Below are positions 8,134 through 15,952 of a stretch of 50,040 nt of DNA, in pieces. The stretch comes from CAYZAK01 sp964476445. GTDB lineage: Bacteria; CG03; SLGR01; JAGXOG01. The notes beneath the pieces are model-generated. The model ran no database searches and had not been told where the DNA came from. It saw only the letters and a list, made by a program, of their open reading frames with translations. The position numbers and the translations under genes were made by a program. Numbering within the stretch: position 1 is the first letter of the stretch; each line of letters starts with the position of its first letter. The DNA is taken from NCBI GenBank assembly GCA_964476445.1, contig CAYZAK010000010.1, positions 1 to 50,040 of the forward strand, read 5' to 3'.

Positions 8134-9246
8134 TTAATTCTTATTTAATTGAGAACCATCTAAGTTTTTAGATATTTTTTCGATTATATCAAGGGCTGTA
8201 TCCGGAGTGGCCACCACATCAAAGTTTTGGTGTAAAAAATTAGAGGCTCTCTGGTATCCTTCCTGAGCAAGCTTCCTGTTTTTAAGGTTATTATTAACGG
8301 AATCCCGGTTAAGGATGTAATCATCATTAAAATTATAGTGCATGGTGTAAGAAGCTTGAACTGCAGAGGTTCTAAGTAAATTAATCGGGTTGATAGTCCC
8401 GTTTTGAAAAGAGTCAATATTATATATATTACCATCATTATTTATTAGCCAGCTTTCAATACCGCATCGAACCCAGTATCCTTCTTCGGGATTTCCGGGC
8501 CTATGAATCCAAATTTCAGGTGAGATACCCCATGTTTCTGCTTTTTTAAGAATATCTAAATGGTGGTAGGGGTCGAGACCGGTACCGGTATACCGGACTT
8601 CTGTATTGGTATCCATTATCCATGTTCCTTCAGTTTGTTCATTACCGCTTACTATAAAAATATCCGGTTTAGTCATCTTTGTCTTATTTTCATCCCACCT
8701 GGAAGTTATTTCTATCTGGTCGTACTGGTTGTTTACAGTTATATCTATCTTTTCAGGATGGAAATGATCCGGTCCGTATTTTAAATTATTAGCGAATGCG
8801 GCCCAGTTGGAAATTTTTTCGGGTAAATCTTGACTGAAGGTTATTTCAGTTTCCAAACTATCCAATCGGCTTCCGGTTGGATTTATACCTAGCCGTCCCC
8901 TGTAGTTATAGTTATCCCTTTTAGTTATATTTATAAATTGAAGAGTTTTTCGGTCAGGACGCAGTAAATGCTGTTCTATTCTGACTATATTACCGTGCCT
9001 GTCTTTAATTGTTCTTCCGGTAACCGTGTCAGCTTCGCGGTGGTGTTCTAATATATTTCTAGCTTGCCGAAATTCATTTCTGATTTCGCTTACCGCATTT
9101 TTTATCTCATTTCTTAGATTTTGCTTTTCTGAAACTAAAATATCGGCTTCTGAATGATGGTAAAAAGCTGAAGTTTCACCGGGTAGCAAAACTACCTGAA
9201 AAATTAAAAAAACTAATATTAATTTGGGGGTTTTGGAAAATCTCAT
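8134..9246 (-). CDS. secreted protein of unknown function, paralogue of the FecR-protein C-terminal domain
   Basis: Function not recognised. The ATG at 9246 opens a signal peptide (MRFSKTPKLILVFLIFQ followed by LLPGETSAF), so I prefer it over the longer TTG form at 9300. The mature part is one domain of about 330 aa that matches, over its whole length, the C-terminal domain of the FecR protein encoded at 11330-12997. Shared stretches include TGRxxKDxHGNxVRxEQHL, RPDxKTLQFINIxKRDNY, WLINNDGN and DxVxTPDxALxxxE; I estimate about half the residues are identical. It lacks the FecR domain and the acidic linker. It starts with a charged helical stretch (about 30-60). It is the last gene of a four-gene minus-strand unit that also encodes two beta-barrels, so an envelope role is likely. 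Confidence 0.75.
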   Translation of the reverse strand: MRFSKTPKLILVFLIFQVVLLPGETSAFYHHSEADILVSEKQNLRNEIKNAVSEIRNEFRQARNILEHHREADTVTGRTIKDRHGNIVRIEQHLLRPDRKTLQFINITKRDNYNYRGRLGINPTGSRLDSLETEITFSQDLPEKISNWAAFANNLKYGPDHFHPEKIDITVNNQYDQIEITSRWDENKTKMTKPDIFIVSGNEQTEGTWIMDTNTEVRYTGTGLDPYHHLDILKKAETWGISPEIWIHRPGNPEEGYWVRCGIESWLINNDGNIYNIDSFQNGTINPINLLRTSAVQASYTMHYNFNDDYILNRDSVNNNLKNRKLAQEGYQRASNFLHQNFDVVATPDTALDIIEKISKNLDGSQLNKN

Positions 9247-9341
9247 ATCTTTTGGGATTTTTGGTAATAAGATATTAACACAGTAAACTATTTTATTCAA
9301 AAAATATTAAAAAACAGTTTTTAAAGAATACACAGTAGAAG

Positions 9342-10544
9342 TTAATATTCCATATTGAATCGCAAACCAAATGAAAAGCCGGAGTAGTTGTAAGGAATAT
9401 ACCGTTCAAATTTCATATTGGAAACCTGATGCTGGTAAGTAAAAAATAAAGTAGTTGAAGAACTTTCTCCGGTCTGTTTGCGAAACCCGGTAGAGTATAC
9501 CCCTAAAAAACGGTTCTGTTTTTTACCGTCTATGAAATCTCCGTCTTTATTTCTGGGTTTACGGCTGGTGTATAAACGGTAGCGCAGGGTTGGTGAGAAA
9601 AAGTAAGTCCATGTTTCTCCCGCCCTAATTGAGAGGGGGCCGGATATGGCCGGCTCGATATAATTAAAGAAATTTTCCTGAAAAAGGCCTTCCACAGGAG
9701 TTGTTGAAGTGGCATCGGTAAAATGCTGATAATTTTGGTTTGAAAATCTGCCGGTGAAGTCTAACTCAGGAGAAATAAACGCAGCATTTGAAATGCGAAA
9801 GTTTCTTGACCCGGAAATATTAAGAATTATTTCTTTTTGTAATTTATCAGCATAATAAGTGCCGTCTTTTTGAACTTTATCTACCGCTACATTCTGCCTG
9901 GTATAAAATAGGGGGTTTACGGTAATTTTTAATTGATTATCAGCTATTACCCCGGAGTAAGATAATCTCAAACTGTGGTGGTTCTGGGTTCCGGTGGTAC
10001 CACTGGCATCCGCTCCTCCTCTAATTTCGGCAAGCATGTCAGTGTAATTGGGAAAAGTTATAAAATGATAACCCAGTGATATGGTGGAGTCTATTCCAAA
10101 AATATTTTTGTCCAGCGAGGTCATTCCACCGTACCGGTTAAAATTATACAGGCCGCTGTCCCAGGTTTCATTTGTGCCGCTGCGTCGCCTTTCCATAAGA
10201 ATACTCAACTGAGATTTAAGGGTCATATCCTCATATATATTCCAGTGATGGCGGGTCACAAAATTATGATTTAGATACCTTTCCCGAAACTCTCTTCCTT
10301 CCTGTACTTTTAAGCCCGGTCCCTGATAATTAAGCGAATAATACCCTATGAAACTATGGTTATCCAGGGGTTTGACTATAGTGCCTATATCATTTGATAA
10401 ATTTAGCAGAAACCCTAGATCTCCTTCGGGGGAAACCGAGGCCCCTTGAGAAAACTGATAGTTATAATAGGGGACAATATCCATTGCCGTTAAAGTTCCT
10501 GTTATCCAACCTGAAAGTATTATGCAAATTAGTATTTTTTTCAT
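9342..10544 (-). CDS. predicted outer-membrane beta-barrel protein
   Basis: No family recognised. The protein (400 aa from the ATG at 10544) begins with a clear signal peptide, MKKILICIILSGWITGTLTA. The rest shows alternating polar/hydrophobic beta-strand patterns rich in aromatic residues (such as SLGYHFITFPNYTD, LRLSYSGVIADNQLK, TWTYFFSPTLRYRLY, SSTTLFFTYQHQV) with polar loops. It ends in an aromatic residue (FGLRFNMEY), as outer-membrane barrels do. I chose 10544 over an in-frame ATG at 10565: GGAG in the last codons of the upstream gene precedes 10544 at normal spacing, and the signal peptide starts there. Only two bases separate it from the upstream stop, so the two are coupled. Its partners suggest a surface or export complex. 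Confidence 0.7.
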   Translation of the reverse strand: MKKILICIILSGWITGTLTAMDIVPYYNYQFSQGASVSPEGDLGFLLNLSNDIGTIVKPLDNHSFIGYYSLNYQGPGLKVQEGREFRERYLNHNFVTRHHWNIYEDMTLKSQLSILMERRRSGTNETWDSGLYNFNRYGGMTSLDKNIFGIDSTISLGYHFITFPNYTDMLAEIRGGADASGTTGTQNHHSLRLSYSGVIADNQLKITVNPLFYTRQNVAVDKVQKDGTYYADKLQKEIILNISGSRNFRISNAAFISPELDFTGRFSNQNYQHFTDATSTTPVEGLFQENFFNYIEPAISGPLSIRAGETWTYFFSPTLRYRLYTSRKPRNKDGDFIDGKKQNRFLGVYSTGFRKQTGESSSTTLFFTYQHQVSNMKFERYIPYNYSGFSFGLRFNMEY

Positions 10545-10546
10545 AT

Positions 10547-11308
10547 TTAGAATCTCCATTGCCATCCTAAAAAGGGATGAATTACAAGTAAACCTTCGGG
10601 ATATATATTAAAACCTATTTCCAAGCGACGATTCTGCCATGCAAACCGGGAAAATATTTTATTGTAGTTAAATCCGTACCCCATATAAGCGGTTATCCTT
10701 TTTTCCTGTTCAAAATCCACCGTGTTGGTTATACCGGTGATGAGTACGTTATCTCTGCGAGAGACCACTATTGAACTGAGCGTGGTTTCGTCAGTTATTT
10801 CGATAACATTGTCTTCGGGGAGGCTAACATCAAGTGTAACCACCGACCGGTGAATACCGGCGAAAAGATCGGTTTCCCGGGAAACCCGTTTGGTAAGGGT
10901 CAACCCCACGCTGTAATTGTTCATGGAGGGATCGGGAACATCCTCGTCGGCTATTAATTCCAGCATTGCAATTCTGCCGTATGCGCCGGTAATGTCAACC
11001 TGTGGAGACCAGTCGGTAAGACTGCTGTCGTTTAAAATTTTAATCTTGCCGTTTAAGTTCATCCATGATAGGGGAAAAGTTGTAGCTAAAAAATTTGTCC
11101 GGATAGAAACTGTATCTTTAGCCCGGGAGGGGGAATAATCCACGTTGTCAAGATGAAGATTGTAGAAAAAATCATCCGGACTGCTGACAAACCTTAATGC
11201 AGTGGGAATCAGCCAAGATGGCGGCCCGGCCAGTGCCCGGGTACCGTTAGCCGGGGCCATAAAAAACCCGCCGGCGCTAAAAAGCGCAATAAGTATAAAC
11301 TTTTTCAT
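10547..11308 (-). CDS. predicted small outer-membrane beta-barrel protein
   Basis: No family recognised. The 253-aa protein has an N-terminal signal peptide (MKKFILIALFSAGGFFMAPA). It then shows repeated beta-hairpin patterns (for example KDTVSIRTNFLATTFPLSW, VDITGAYGRIAMLELIA, NYSVGLTLTKRVSRETDLF, RLEIGFNIYPEGLLVIHPF) and a terminal phenylalanine in GWQWRF, the classic C-terminal signal for barrel assembly. Size suggests an 8- to 12-strand barrel. It follows the FecR-protein gene by 21 bases and is followed by the larger barrel gene almost without a gap, so all belong to one transcript. A periplasmic beta-rich protein is the alternative. Confidence 0.65.
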   Translation of the reverse strand: MKKFILIALFSAGGFFMAPANGTRALAGPPSWLIPTALRFVSSPDDFFYNLHLDNVDYSPSRAKDTVSIRTNFLATTFPLSWMNLNGKIKILNDSSLTDWSPQVDITGAYGRIAMLELIADEDVPDPSMNNYSVGLTLTKRVSRETDLFAGIHRSVVTLDVSLPEDNVIEITDETTLSSIVVSRRDNVLITGITNTVDFEQEKRITAYMGYGFNYNKIFSRFAWQNRRLEIGFNIYPEGLLVIHPFLGWQWRF

Positions 11309-11329
11309 ATTTGCTATTTTCCTTTTATT

Positions 11330-12997
11330 TTATTCGTCCGTGTCCAGCTTAGATACGTCTATGTTTTTAGCCATTTCTTCTAAAACATTTAAAGCCATAT
11401 CCGGGGTGACCACCAGATCGAAGTTCCGGTACAAGAAGTTGTCAGCTTTGTTAAAACCTTCCAGAGCAGCCCTCCGGTTCTCTGTCGTATTATCTACGTC
11501 TTTTTCGTTCATGAAGTGGTCCTCGTTATAATTATGGCGTACCGTGTAGGAGGTTTGAAAAGCTATTCTTTTTAATATATCGAACGGATTTATATCCCCG
11601 TCTTCCAGGTCTTTAAAGGCAAAAACATTACCGTCATTATTTATAAGCCAGTTCTCTATGCCGTTGCGGATCCAGTATTCTTCTGATGTATCAGGGTCAT
11701 ACACCCGCATTGCCGGGGAGATAGCCCACATTTCAGCTTTGTCAATATCATCGGGTTGTCCTATGGCCGAACCTTGATCGGCATCCGAATCTATTTTCCA
11801 GGTACCGTTATAATCCTTGTGAGCGCTTATGATTTTAACCTCAGGTTCGTCCATATTTTCATCCGTGTAGTTCCATTTTGAGGTCATCTCTATGCGGTCA
11901 TGTTGGTTATTCACAGTCATCTTAAATATTTCAGGGTGAAAATCCGCGTCACTTTCATCTATGTCTTTTACAAAATCGAACCACCCGGAAATTTTTTCAG
12001 GAATATTTCGATTGAAGGTTACCCGACTCTCAAAACTGTCCAGCCGGGCTCCGGTGGGAGTAACGTTCATTCTCCCCTTATATTTGTAATTATCCCGTTT
12101 GTTGATATTTATAAACTGAAGGGTTTTACTGTCAGGTCTCATGAGATGTTGTTCCACACGTACCAGATTGCCGTGTACATCTTTTAGGGAACGGCCGGTA
12201 ACAGAGTCCGCTTCCCGGGTATGTTCTATTACATTTTGACTTTCTCGGACTTCAGCTCTTATGTCGATTACGGCCGATCTTATTTCATTTCTAAGTTCCT
12301 GTTTAGCCAGGTCCAGCTCTTCTTGCTGAGGTTCTGCTTCGACTTCAGTTTCAGAGGCGTCCGCTAATTCTTCGGCTGGTGTTTCTTCCGGGTCAGTAGC
12401 TTCGGTTTGTTCCCCGGTATCATTGTCAACCGGTTCTTCAGTGTCATACGGTTTTTCCGGAGCCTGGTTCTTTTTTATCCGGGACTGTTTACCGGCGGGT
12501 ACTGTGGTTGTCTGACCGGTTTCAATCTCGGTGAAAGATACTGCTCCGGAAATAACCTTTATATGGGTATCTTCGGCAGCAGTTACAATAAACTCGGTTC
12601 CTCGTACCCCGCATATGGCCTGAGGGGTGGTAATCTGGTAAGTTTCCGTGGCTGAAAGTTCTTTTACTTTGTTATGCAGTTTTCCTTTAAATAACTCCAG
12701 ATTTGTCTGGTTATCCAGTTCATTTATTTTTATAGAACTATTATTTTCCAGCCGGGTTTCGTGGCCCGCTTCAAAAATAATAGTGGCCCGGCCTTTTTCT
12801 CCGGCTTTAAGTTCGTAACCGATAGAAAGTTGGGCGTTGAGCCGGGCATCTTGCCATTCGGCGTTTTCGGATTCTCTCATGGTTACCCGGCCTTCTAAAT
12901 CAGTAATTTGGGCCTGAGATGCCAGGCTTAAAGCGGGAAAACAGCTAAAACCCAGCATTAAAACTAAACCTGCAGTAAACTTTTTTTGAATTTTCAT
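11330..12997 (-). CDS. secreted FecR-domain protein with a C-terminal domain of unknown function
   Basis: A 555-aa exported protein in three parts. A signal peptide (MKIQKKFTAGLVLMLGFSCF) precedes a FecR domain (about 27-150) with the hallmark TTPQAICGVRGTEF and an ISGAVSF strand. A low-complexity acidic linker rich in Glu, Thr, Pro and Ala (about 155-225) follows. The last 330 residues form an unknown domain repeated in the protein at 8134-9246. The ATG at 12997 is chosen over an in-frame upstream codon at 13048 because the signal peptide begins there and AAGGAG lies about 10 bases upstream. Unlike the classical FecR sigma regulator, there is no transmembrane anchor, sigma factor or TonB receptor nearby. 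The FecR fold probably acts as a periplasmic binding module. It leads the four-gene cassette. Confidence 0.8.
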   Translation of the reverse strand: MKIQKKFTAGLVLMLGFSCFPALSLASQAQITDLEGRVTMRESENAEWQDARLNAQLSIGYELKAGEKGRATIIFEAGHETRLENNSSIKINELDNQTNLELFKGKLHNKVKELSATETYQITTPQAICGVRGTEFIVTAAEDTHIKVISGAVSFTEIETGQTTTVPAGKQSRIKKNQAPEKPYDTEEPVDNDTGEQTEATDPEETPAEELADASETEVEAEPQQEELDLAKQELRNEIRSAVIDIRAEVRESQNVIEHTREADSVTGRSLKDVHGNLVRVEQHLMRPDSKTLQFININKRDNYKYKGRMNVTPTGARLDSFESRVTFNRNIPEKISGWFDFVKDIDESDADFHPEIFKMTVNNQHDRIEMTSKWNYTDENMDEPEVKIISAHKDYNGTWKIDSDADQGSAIGQPDDIDKAEMWAISPAMRVYDPDTSEEYWIRNGIENWLINNDGNVFAFKDLEDGDINPFDILKRIAFQTSYTVRHNYNEDHFMNEKDVDNTTENRRAALEGFNKADNFLYRNFDLVVTPDMALNVLEEMAKNIDVSKLDTDE

Positions 12998-13097
12998 AAT
13001 ATATATTCTCCTTCTTCCCAATTTTATACTCCAATATAATAATAACATAATTTGAAATAATTATCTATGAGTAAAGTCACATTACTTGCTAATTAAA

Positions 13098-13127
13098 CTT
13101 ATACTAATTTATTTAGTTAAATGTCAA
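13098..13127 (-). promoter_or_regulatory. sigma70-type promoter for the FecR/beta-barrel cassette
   Basis: On the minus strand TTGACA (13127-13122) is followed after 18 bases by TATAAG (13103-13098); TAGTAT is an alternative -10 at 15 bases. This gives a leader of about 95 bases before the ATG at 12997. The intergenic region to the zincin gene is divergent and about 216 bases long. Confidence 0.55.
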
Positions 13128-13143
13128 CCCTAGAACCAGGATA

Positions 13144-13171
13144 TTGCATTTGACTTAATACTGTATAAAAT
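13144..13171 (+). promoter_or_regulatory. possible promoter for the zincin gene
   Basis: TTGCAT (13144-13149) with TAAAAT (13166-13171) at a 16-base spacer, or the overlapping TTGACT at 13150 with TATTTA, lies about 45-65 bases before the start at 13214. Which pair is used cannot be decided by eye. Confidence 0.35.
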
Positions 13172-13213
13172 ATTTAAAGAAGTAGGGAAAGTTTATTATA
13201 CAAGAAGGTTTTA

Positions 13214-13582
13214 ATGAAATTCCAGAAGTTCGAACTTGAAGTAAAAAAAATAATTCGTAATTTACCCCAAAAGTACAGAAGAATTCTTTATAAAGAAGAA
13301 ATACGTATTATTGTACGCAGAGAAGTTCCCCGGGCCGTTAAGGAACGTTATCCCGATAAGACGGTTTTCGGGATATTTATAGGACTCAAACGGGAATATA
13401 GAAATTCTTTTTATATACAGAAAGAACCTACCCGAATTGAAATTTATATGGAAAGTTTTGAAAAGTATTTTGGATCTGAATTCAGTTGCGAAATGAAAGA
13501 ACAGATTTTTAAAACAGTGGTACATGAGATAGCCCACTACTTTGGTTTTGATGAAAAACAGCTAAGAAAAAGGGGATATTGA
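13214..13582 (+). CDS. minimal zincin metallopeptidase (MMP, Zincin_1/DUF1025 family)
   Basis: Small zinc metallopeptidase-like protein of 122 aa, matching the 'minimal MMP-like' family in length. The zinc motif HEIAHYFG (HExxHxxG) lies near residue 103 in VVHEIAHYFGFDEKQL, with the typical following acidic residues. FGIFIGLKR in mid-protein fits the family's conserved strand. No signal peptide or membrane helix is visible, so it is cytosolic. Substrates of the family are unknown. AAGG lies about 6 bases before the ATG. It is followed by a brkB-like gene after 83 AT-rich bases that hold only a short inverted repeat. Confidence 0.85.
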   Translation: MKFQKFELEVKKIIRNLPQKYRRILYKEEIRIIVRREVPRAVKERYPDKTVFGIFIGLKREYRNSFYIQKEPTRIEIYMESFEKYFGSEFSCEMKEQIFKTVVHEIAHYFGFDEKQLRKRGY

Positions 13583-13665
13583 TTTTTTTTACAAATTTTA
13601 AACCGTAATAAATTTTGCAAATTTTACTAAAATACTTTAGTATGAAAGCCTATGAAAAATAGTAA

Positions 13666-14952
13666 GTGAATACTATACAATCTATAATAAACAATAATAA
13701 AACAAAAAATAAAAATTTTTTTGAGGAAGAACTTTGGATAATCAATCCCCACAAGTACGGGAGCATACGGGGGGGGGGATTTCAGATTTTAAAAATATCA
13801 ACTATAATAATAAAAGATTTTATCCGTGATAGAGGCCATGTGCTGGCTTCCTCGCTTACCTACTACTCTCTTTTAGCCCTTGTTCCCACCGCGGCGATAA
13901 TATTTTCCATTCTACACAAAATTGGTATACAGAGGACATACGGTGCAGATTTTTTAAATCGGGTTATATTTGATGCCGAAGTGGCTGAGGAAATAATAAC
14001 GTACGTCGATACAGCCCGTCTGGGGGCATTAGGTATTATAGGAGCGGTGGTGTTGCTTAAAATTACAGTATTTTTATTGACTAACGTGGAAAAAGCTTTT
14101 AATACTATATGGGGAGTAAAAGAAAGCCGTCCTCTGTATAAGAAAATTCTGTATTATATTTCGGCAATTATAATTTTACCCGTGGTTATAACAGTGGGCT
14201 TATCTGGGGCCATGGATTTTGCCGGTGATATCCTACCGTTTAGCCGGGGGGTTATACCGGTTTTAATAACTTGTTTTGGGTTTTCGTTTTTATATTTTGC
14301 TTTTCCGGTTGTCAAGATAAAAATGAAGGCTGCGCTGATCGGCGGCTTCATCGCCGGTCTGCTGTGGCATATGTCTTATCGGGTATATATTATATGGTCC
14401 CGGCTGGCGGTTACCGAACTTAATATTATATACGGCAGTTTTTCCCAGCTTGCTCTTGTCTTTATATGGATATATATAATATGGTTAATAATATTAATCG
14501 GTGCTGAAATCTCTTTTGCAGTTCAAAATCATAGAATATATAAACGGGAAGGCCGTCCCGGGGCCGTAAGTTTTTCTTTAAAAGAGAAAGCCGGACTTTT
14601 GGTGACAGCTATAATTTATATAAACAGGGTTAAAAAGAGGCCTCCTTTAACTGCAGAAGAGATAATTAAAAAGTCCGGTGGGCCTATTAAACTTATTAAC
14701 CGCATGCTTTATGAATTAACCGAAGTAGGTATATTAAAAGAAGTGCACCAGAAAAAAATACGCTATTTTAAACCGGCTAAAAAAGATGAACAAGTTACAG
14801 CCTGGTATATTATAAAAGCTCTGAACAATGCCGGTGTTGAAAAGGTTGAATTCAATAATAAAGAACTCTATAGTAAGATCGAAAACATATTTAAACTAAA
14901 GAATTCACTTCTAAAAGAAAATTTTAATGATGTACCCCTGGCAAAACTGTAA
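13666..14952 (+). CDS. YihY/BrkB family membrane protein with C-terminal winged-helix-like domain
   Basis: Inner-membrane protein of 428 aa. After a polar N-terminal tail of about 40 residues comes the BrkB core: DRGHVLASSLTYYSLLALVP (the conserved start of the family), a second helix pair near GIIGAVVLLKITVFLLTNVE, NTIWGVKESRP, and further helices up to ISFAVQN (about 290). Six membrane segments are expected. The last 120 residues are soluble and look like a winged-helix domain (KRPPLTAEEIIKKSG, LYELTEVGILKEV), as in the longer YihY subgroup. It is often misannotated as ribonuclease BN; function is unknown. The start is GTG. A run of ten G bases (13769-13778) lies in the N-terminal tail, so a slip there would shut the frame. 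Confidence 0.85.
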   Translation: MNTIQSIINNNKTKNKNFFEEELWIINPHKYGSIRGGGFQILKISTIIIKDFIRDRGHVLASSLTYYSLLALVPTAAIIFSILHKIGIQRTYGADFLNRVIFDAEVAEEIITYVDTARLGALGIIGAVVLLKITVFLLTNVEKAFNTIWGVKESRPLYKKILYYISAIIILPVVITVGLSGAMDFAGDILPFSRGVIPVLITCFGFSFLYFAFPVVKIKMKAALIGGFIAGLLWHMSYRVYIIWSRLAVTELNIIYGSFSQLALVFIWIYIIWLIILIGAEISFAVQNHRIYKREGRPGAVSFSLKEKAGLLVTAIIYINRVKKRPPLTAEEIIKKSGGPIKLINRMLYELTEVGILKEVHQKKIRYFKPAKKDEQVTAWYIIKALNNAGVEKVEFNNKELYSKIENIFKLKNSLLKENFNDVPLAKL

Positions 14953-14958
14953 TATACT

Positions 14959-14985
14959 TTGACATTTCTAAGAATATGTTATAGT
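14959..14985 (+). promoter_or_regulatory. promoter for the skp-like gene
   Basis: TTGACA (14959-14964) with TATAGT (14980-14985) at a 15-base spacer, shortly after the brkB-like stop and about 55 bases before the skp start. The spacer is shorter than the 16-18 optimum. Confidence 0.45.
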
Positions 14986-15039
14986 TTATAAATAATAGAA
15001 TTAAAGATTGACTATAAAATACAGGAGGAACATTTATAA

Positions 15040-15473
15040 ATGACAAAAAATAAATTAAAAATATGGAAAAAGATCAAGTTGCTGGTAATGATAGCTTTAG
15101 TTTTAACAGTTATGGCAGAATATTCTCCGGCGGAAGATAAGGTTACTATTGTAGCGGTAAATACAAATACAATATTAGAACAATATCCTCCGTTTTTAGA
15201 GGCCCAGGCTGAATTTCAGGCCGAACACCAGAAAATGCAGCAACGCCTCCAAGAGATGAGTGAGGAGGAACAGCGTATGGGGCAGCAGATGAACCAGCAG
15301 GAACTGCACCAATTAGGGCCCGTCTGGAGCGGGAGGCAACTCAATCCCTACAGGAAGATATAGGTAAAATAGCTAAAGAGAAGGGATACGATTATGTAAT
15401 GGATAAAAGTGTCCTTTTTGCAGGAGCACGGGATGTTACGGAAGAAATACTGGAGGAATTAACTACTAAATAG
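15040..15473 (+). pseudogene. Skp/OmpH-family periplasmic chaperone gene, interrupted by a -1 frameshift
   Basis: Skp/OmpH proteins carry unfolded outer-membrane proteins through the periplasm. The first frame (15040-15363) has a signal peptide (KIKLLVMIALVLTVMAEYSPA), the short Skp core strand VTIVAVNTNTILEQYP and a glutamine-rich coiled coil. It then runs into unrelated residues and a stop at 15361-15363. From about 15316 another frame continues the coiled coil (ARLEREATQSLQEDIGKIA) and the typical Skp end, KEKGYDYVMDKSVLFAG, ending with TAG at 15471-15473. One missing base near 15313-15317 restores a normal protein of about 144 aa. No slippery heptamer fits. It is either a real mutation or a sequencing error. 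GGAGG precedes the ATG at good distance. Confidence 0.8.
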
Positions 15474-15521
15474 GTTGACAGTAGTTAGTTGGCGTAAAAT
15501 TAATGTCTAAAAGGAGGCACA

Positions 15522-15950
15522 ATGATTGTCAGTAAATTGTTACCTGTAGTGGTGATTTTAACTGCGCTTGTCATGACCGGCTGCGGGCGTGAAGATAGGG
15601 ACGGTGAACGCATAGAACGACCTCACCAGTCAGAAAGCGAAAGACAAAAAGTGGGAGAAGACGTTGAAATCTCTTTATCGGAAGAAGATTATATTGAATA
15701 TACTGCCCGGTTAAGGTTAAGACAAAAGGAACATCAACAGGAGTTTGCCCGGGCAATGGAAGAAGGCGATCTGGATAAAGTTGAAGAGTTACAGGCCAAA
15801 TTACGGGAGAAAGCTCAGAGCGTAAGATCTCAAATGGGAATCAGCTCTGAAGAACTCCGTGAATTTGAGCAGCAAAAGCCCGGCTTTATGGGGAAAAATG
15901 AAACCCAGGAAAAAATTAACCAAAAATTAGAAAAACTTCACCAGGAATAA
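15522..15950 (+). CDS. small coiled-coil lipoprotein of unknown function
   Basis: Function not recognised. The N-terminus is a lipoprotein signal, KLLPVVVILTALVMTGC, with the lipidated cysteine at residue 21. The mature part of about 120 aa is highly charged, rich in Glu, Gln, Lys and Arg, and predicted to be helical/coiled coil (for example LRLRQKEHQQEFARAMEEGD and LDKVEELQAKLREKAQSV). AGGAGG (15511-15516) stands at ideal distance before the ATG. A TTGACA (15475-15480) lies in the gap after the skp stop, but its spacing to TAAAAT (14 bases) is poor. Being next to skp, it may take part in outer-membrane biogenesis; this is only context. Its stop lies two bases from the end of the convergent dCTP deaminase gene. 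Confidence 0.75.
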   Translation: MIVSKLLPVVVILTALVMTGCGREDRDGERIERPHQSESERQKVGEDVEISLSEEDYIEYTARLRLRQKEHQQEFARAMEEGDLDKVEELQAKLREKAQSVRSQMGISSEELREFEQQKPGFMGKNETQEKINQKLEKLHQE

Positions 15951-15952
15951 TT

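Noticed and set aside
11330..12997. FecR-type anti-sigma regulator of iron uptake
   Set aside because: The protein has a cleavable signal peptide, no cytoplasmic anti-sigma part or membrane helix, and no ECF sigma factor or TonB receptor next to it.
15310..15325. Programmed -1 frameshift in skp
   Set aside because: GGGCCCG is the only heptamer resembling a slippery site, but it is in the wrong phase relative to the first frame; no downstream stem is evident.
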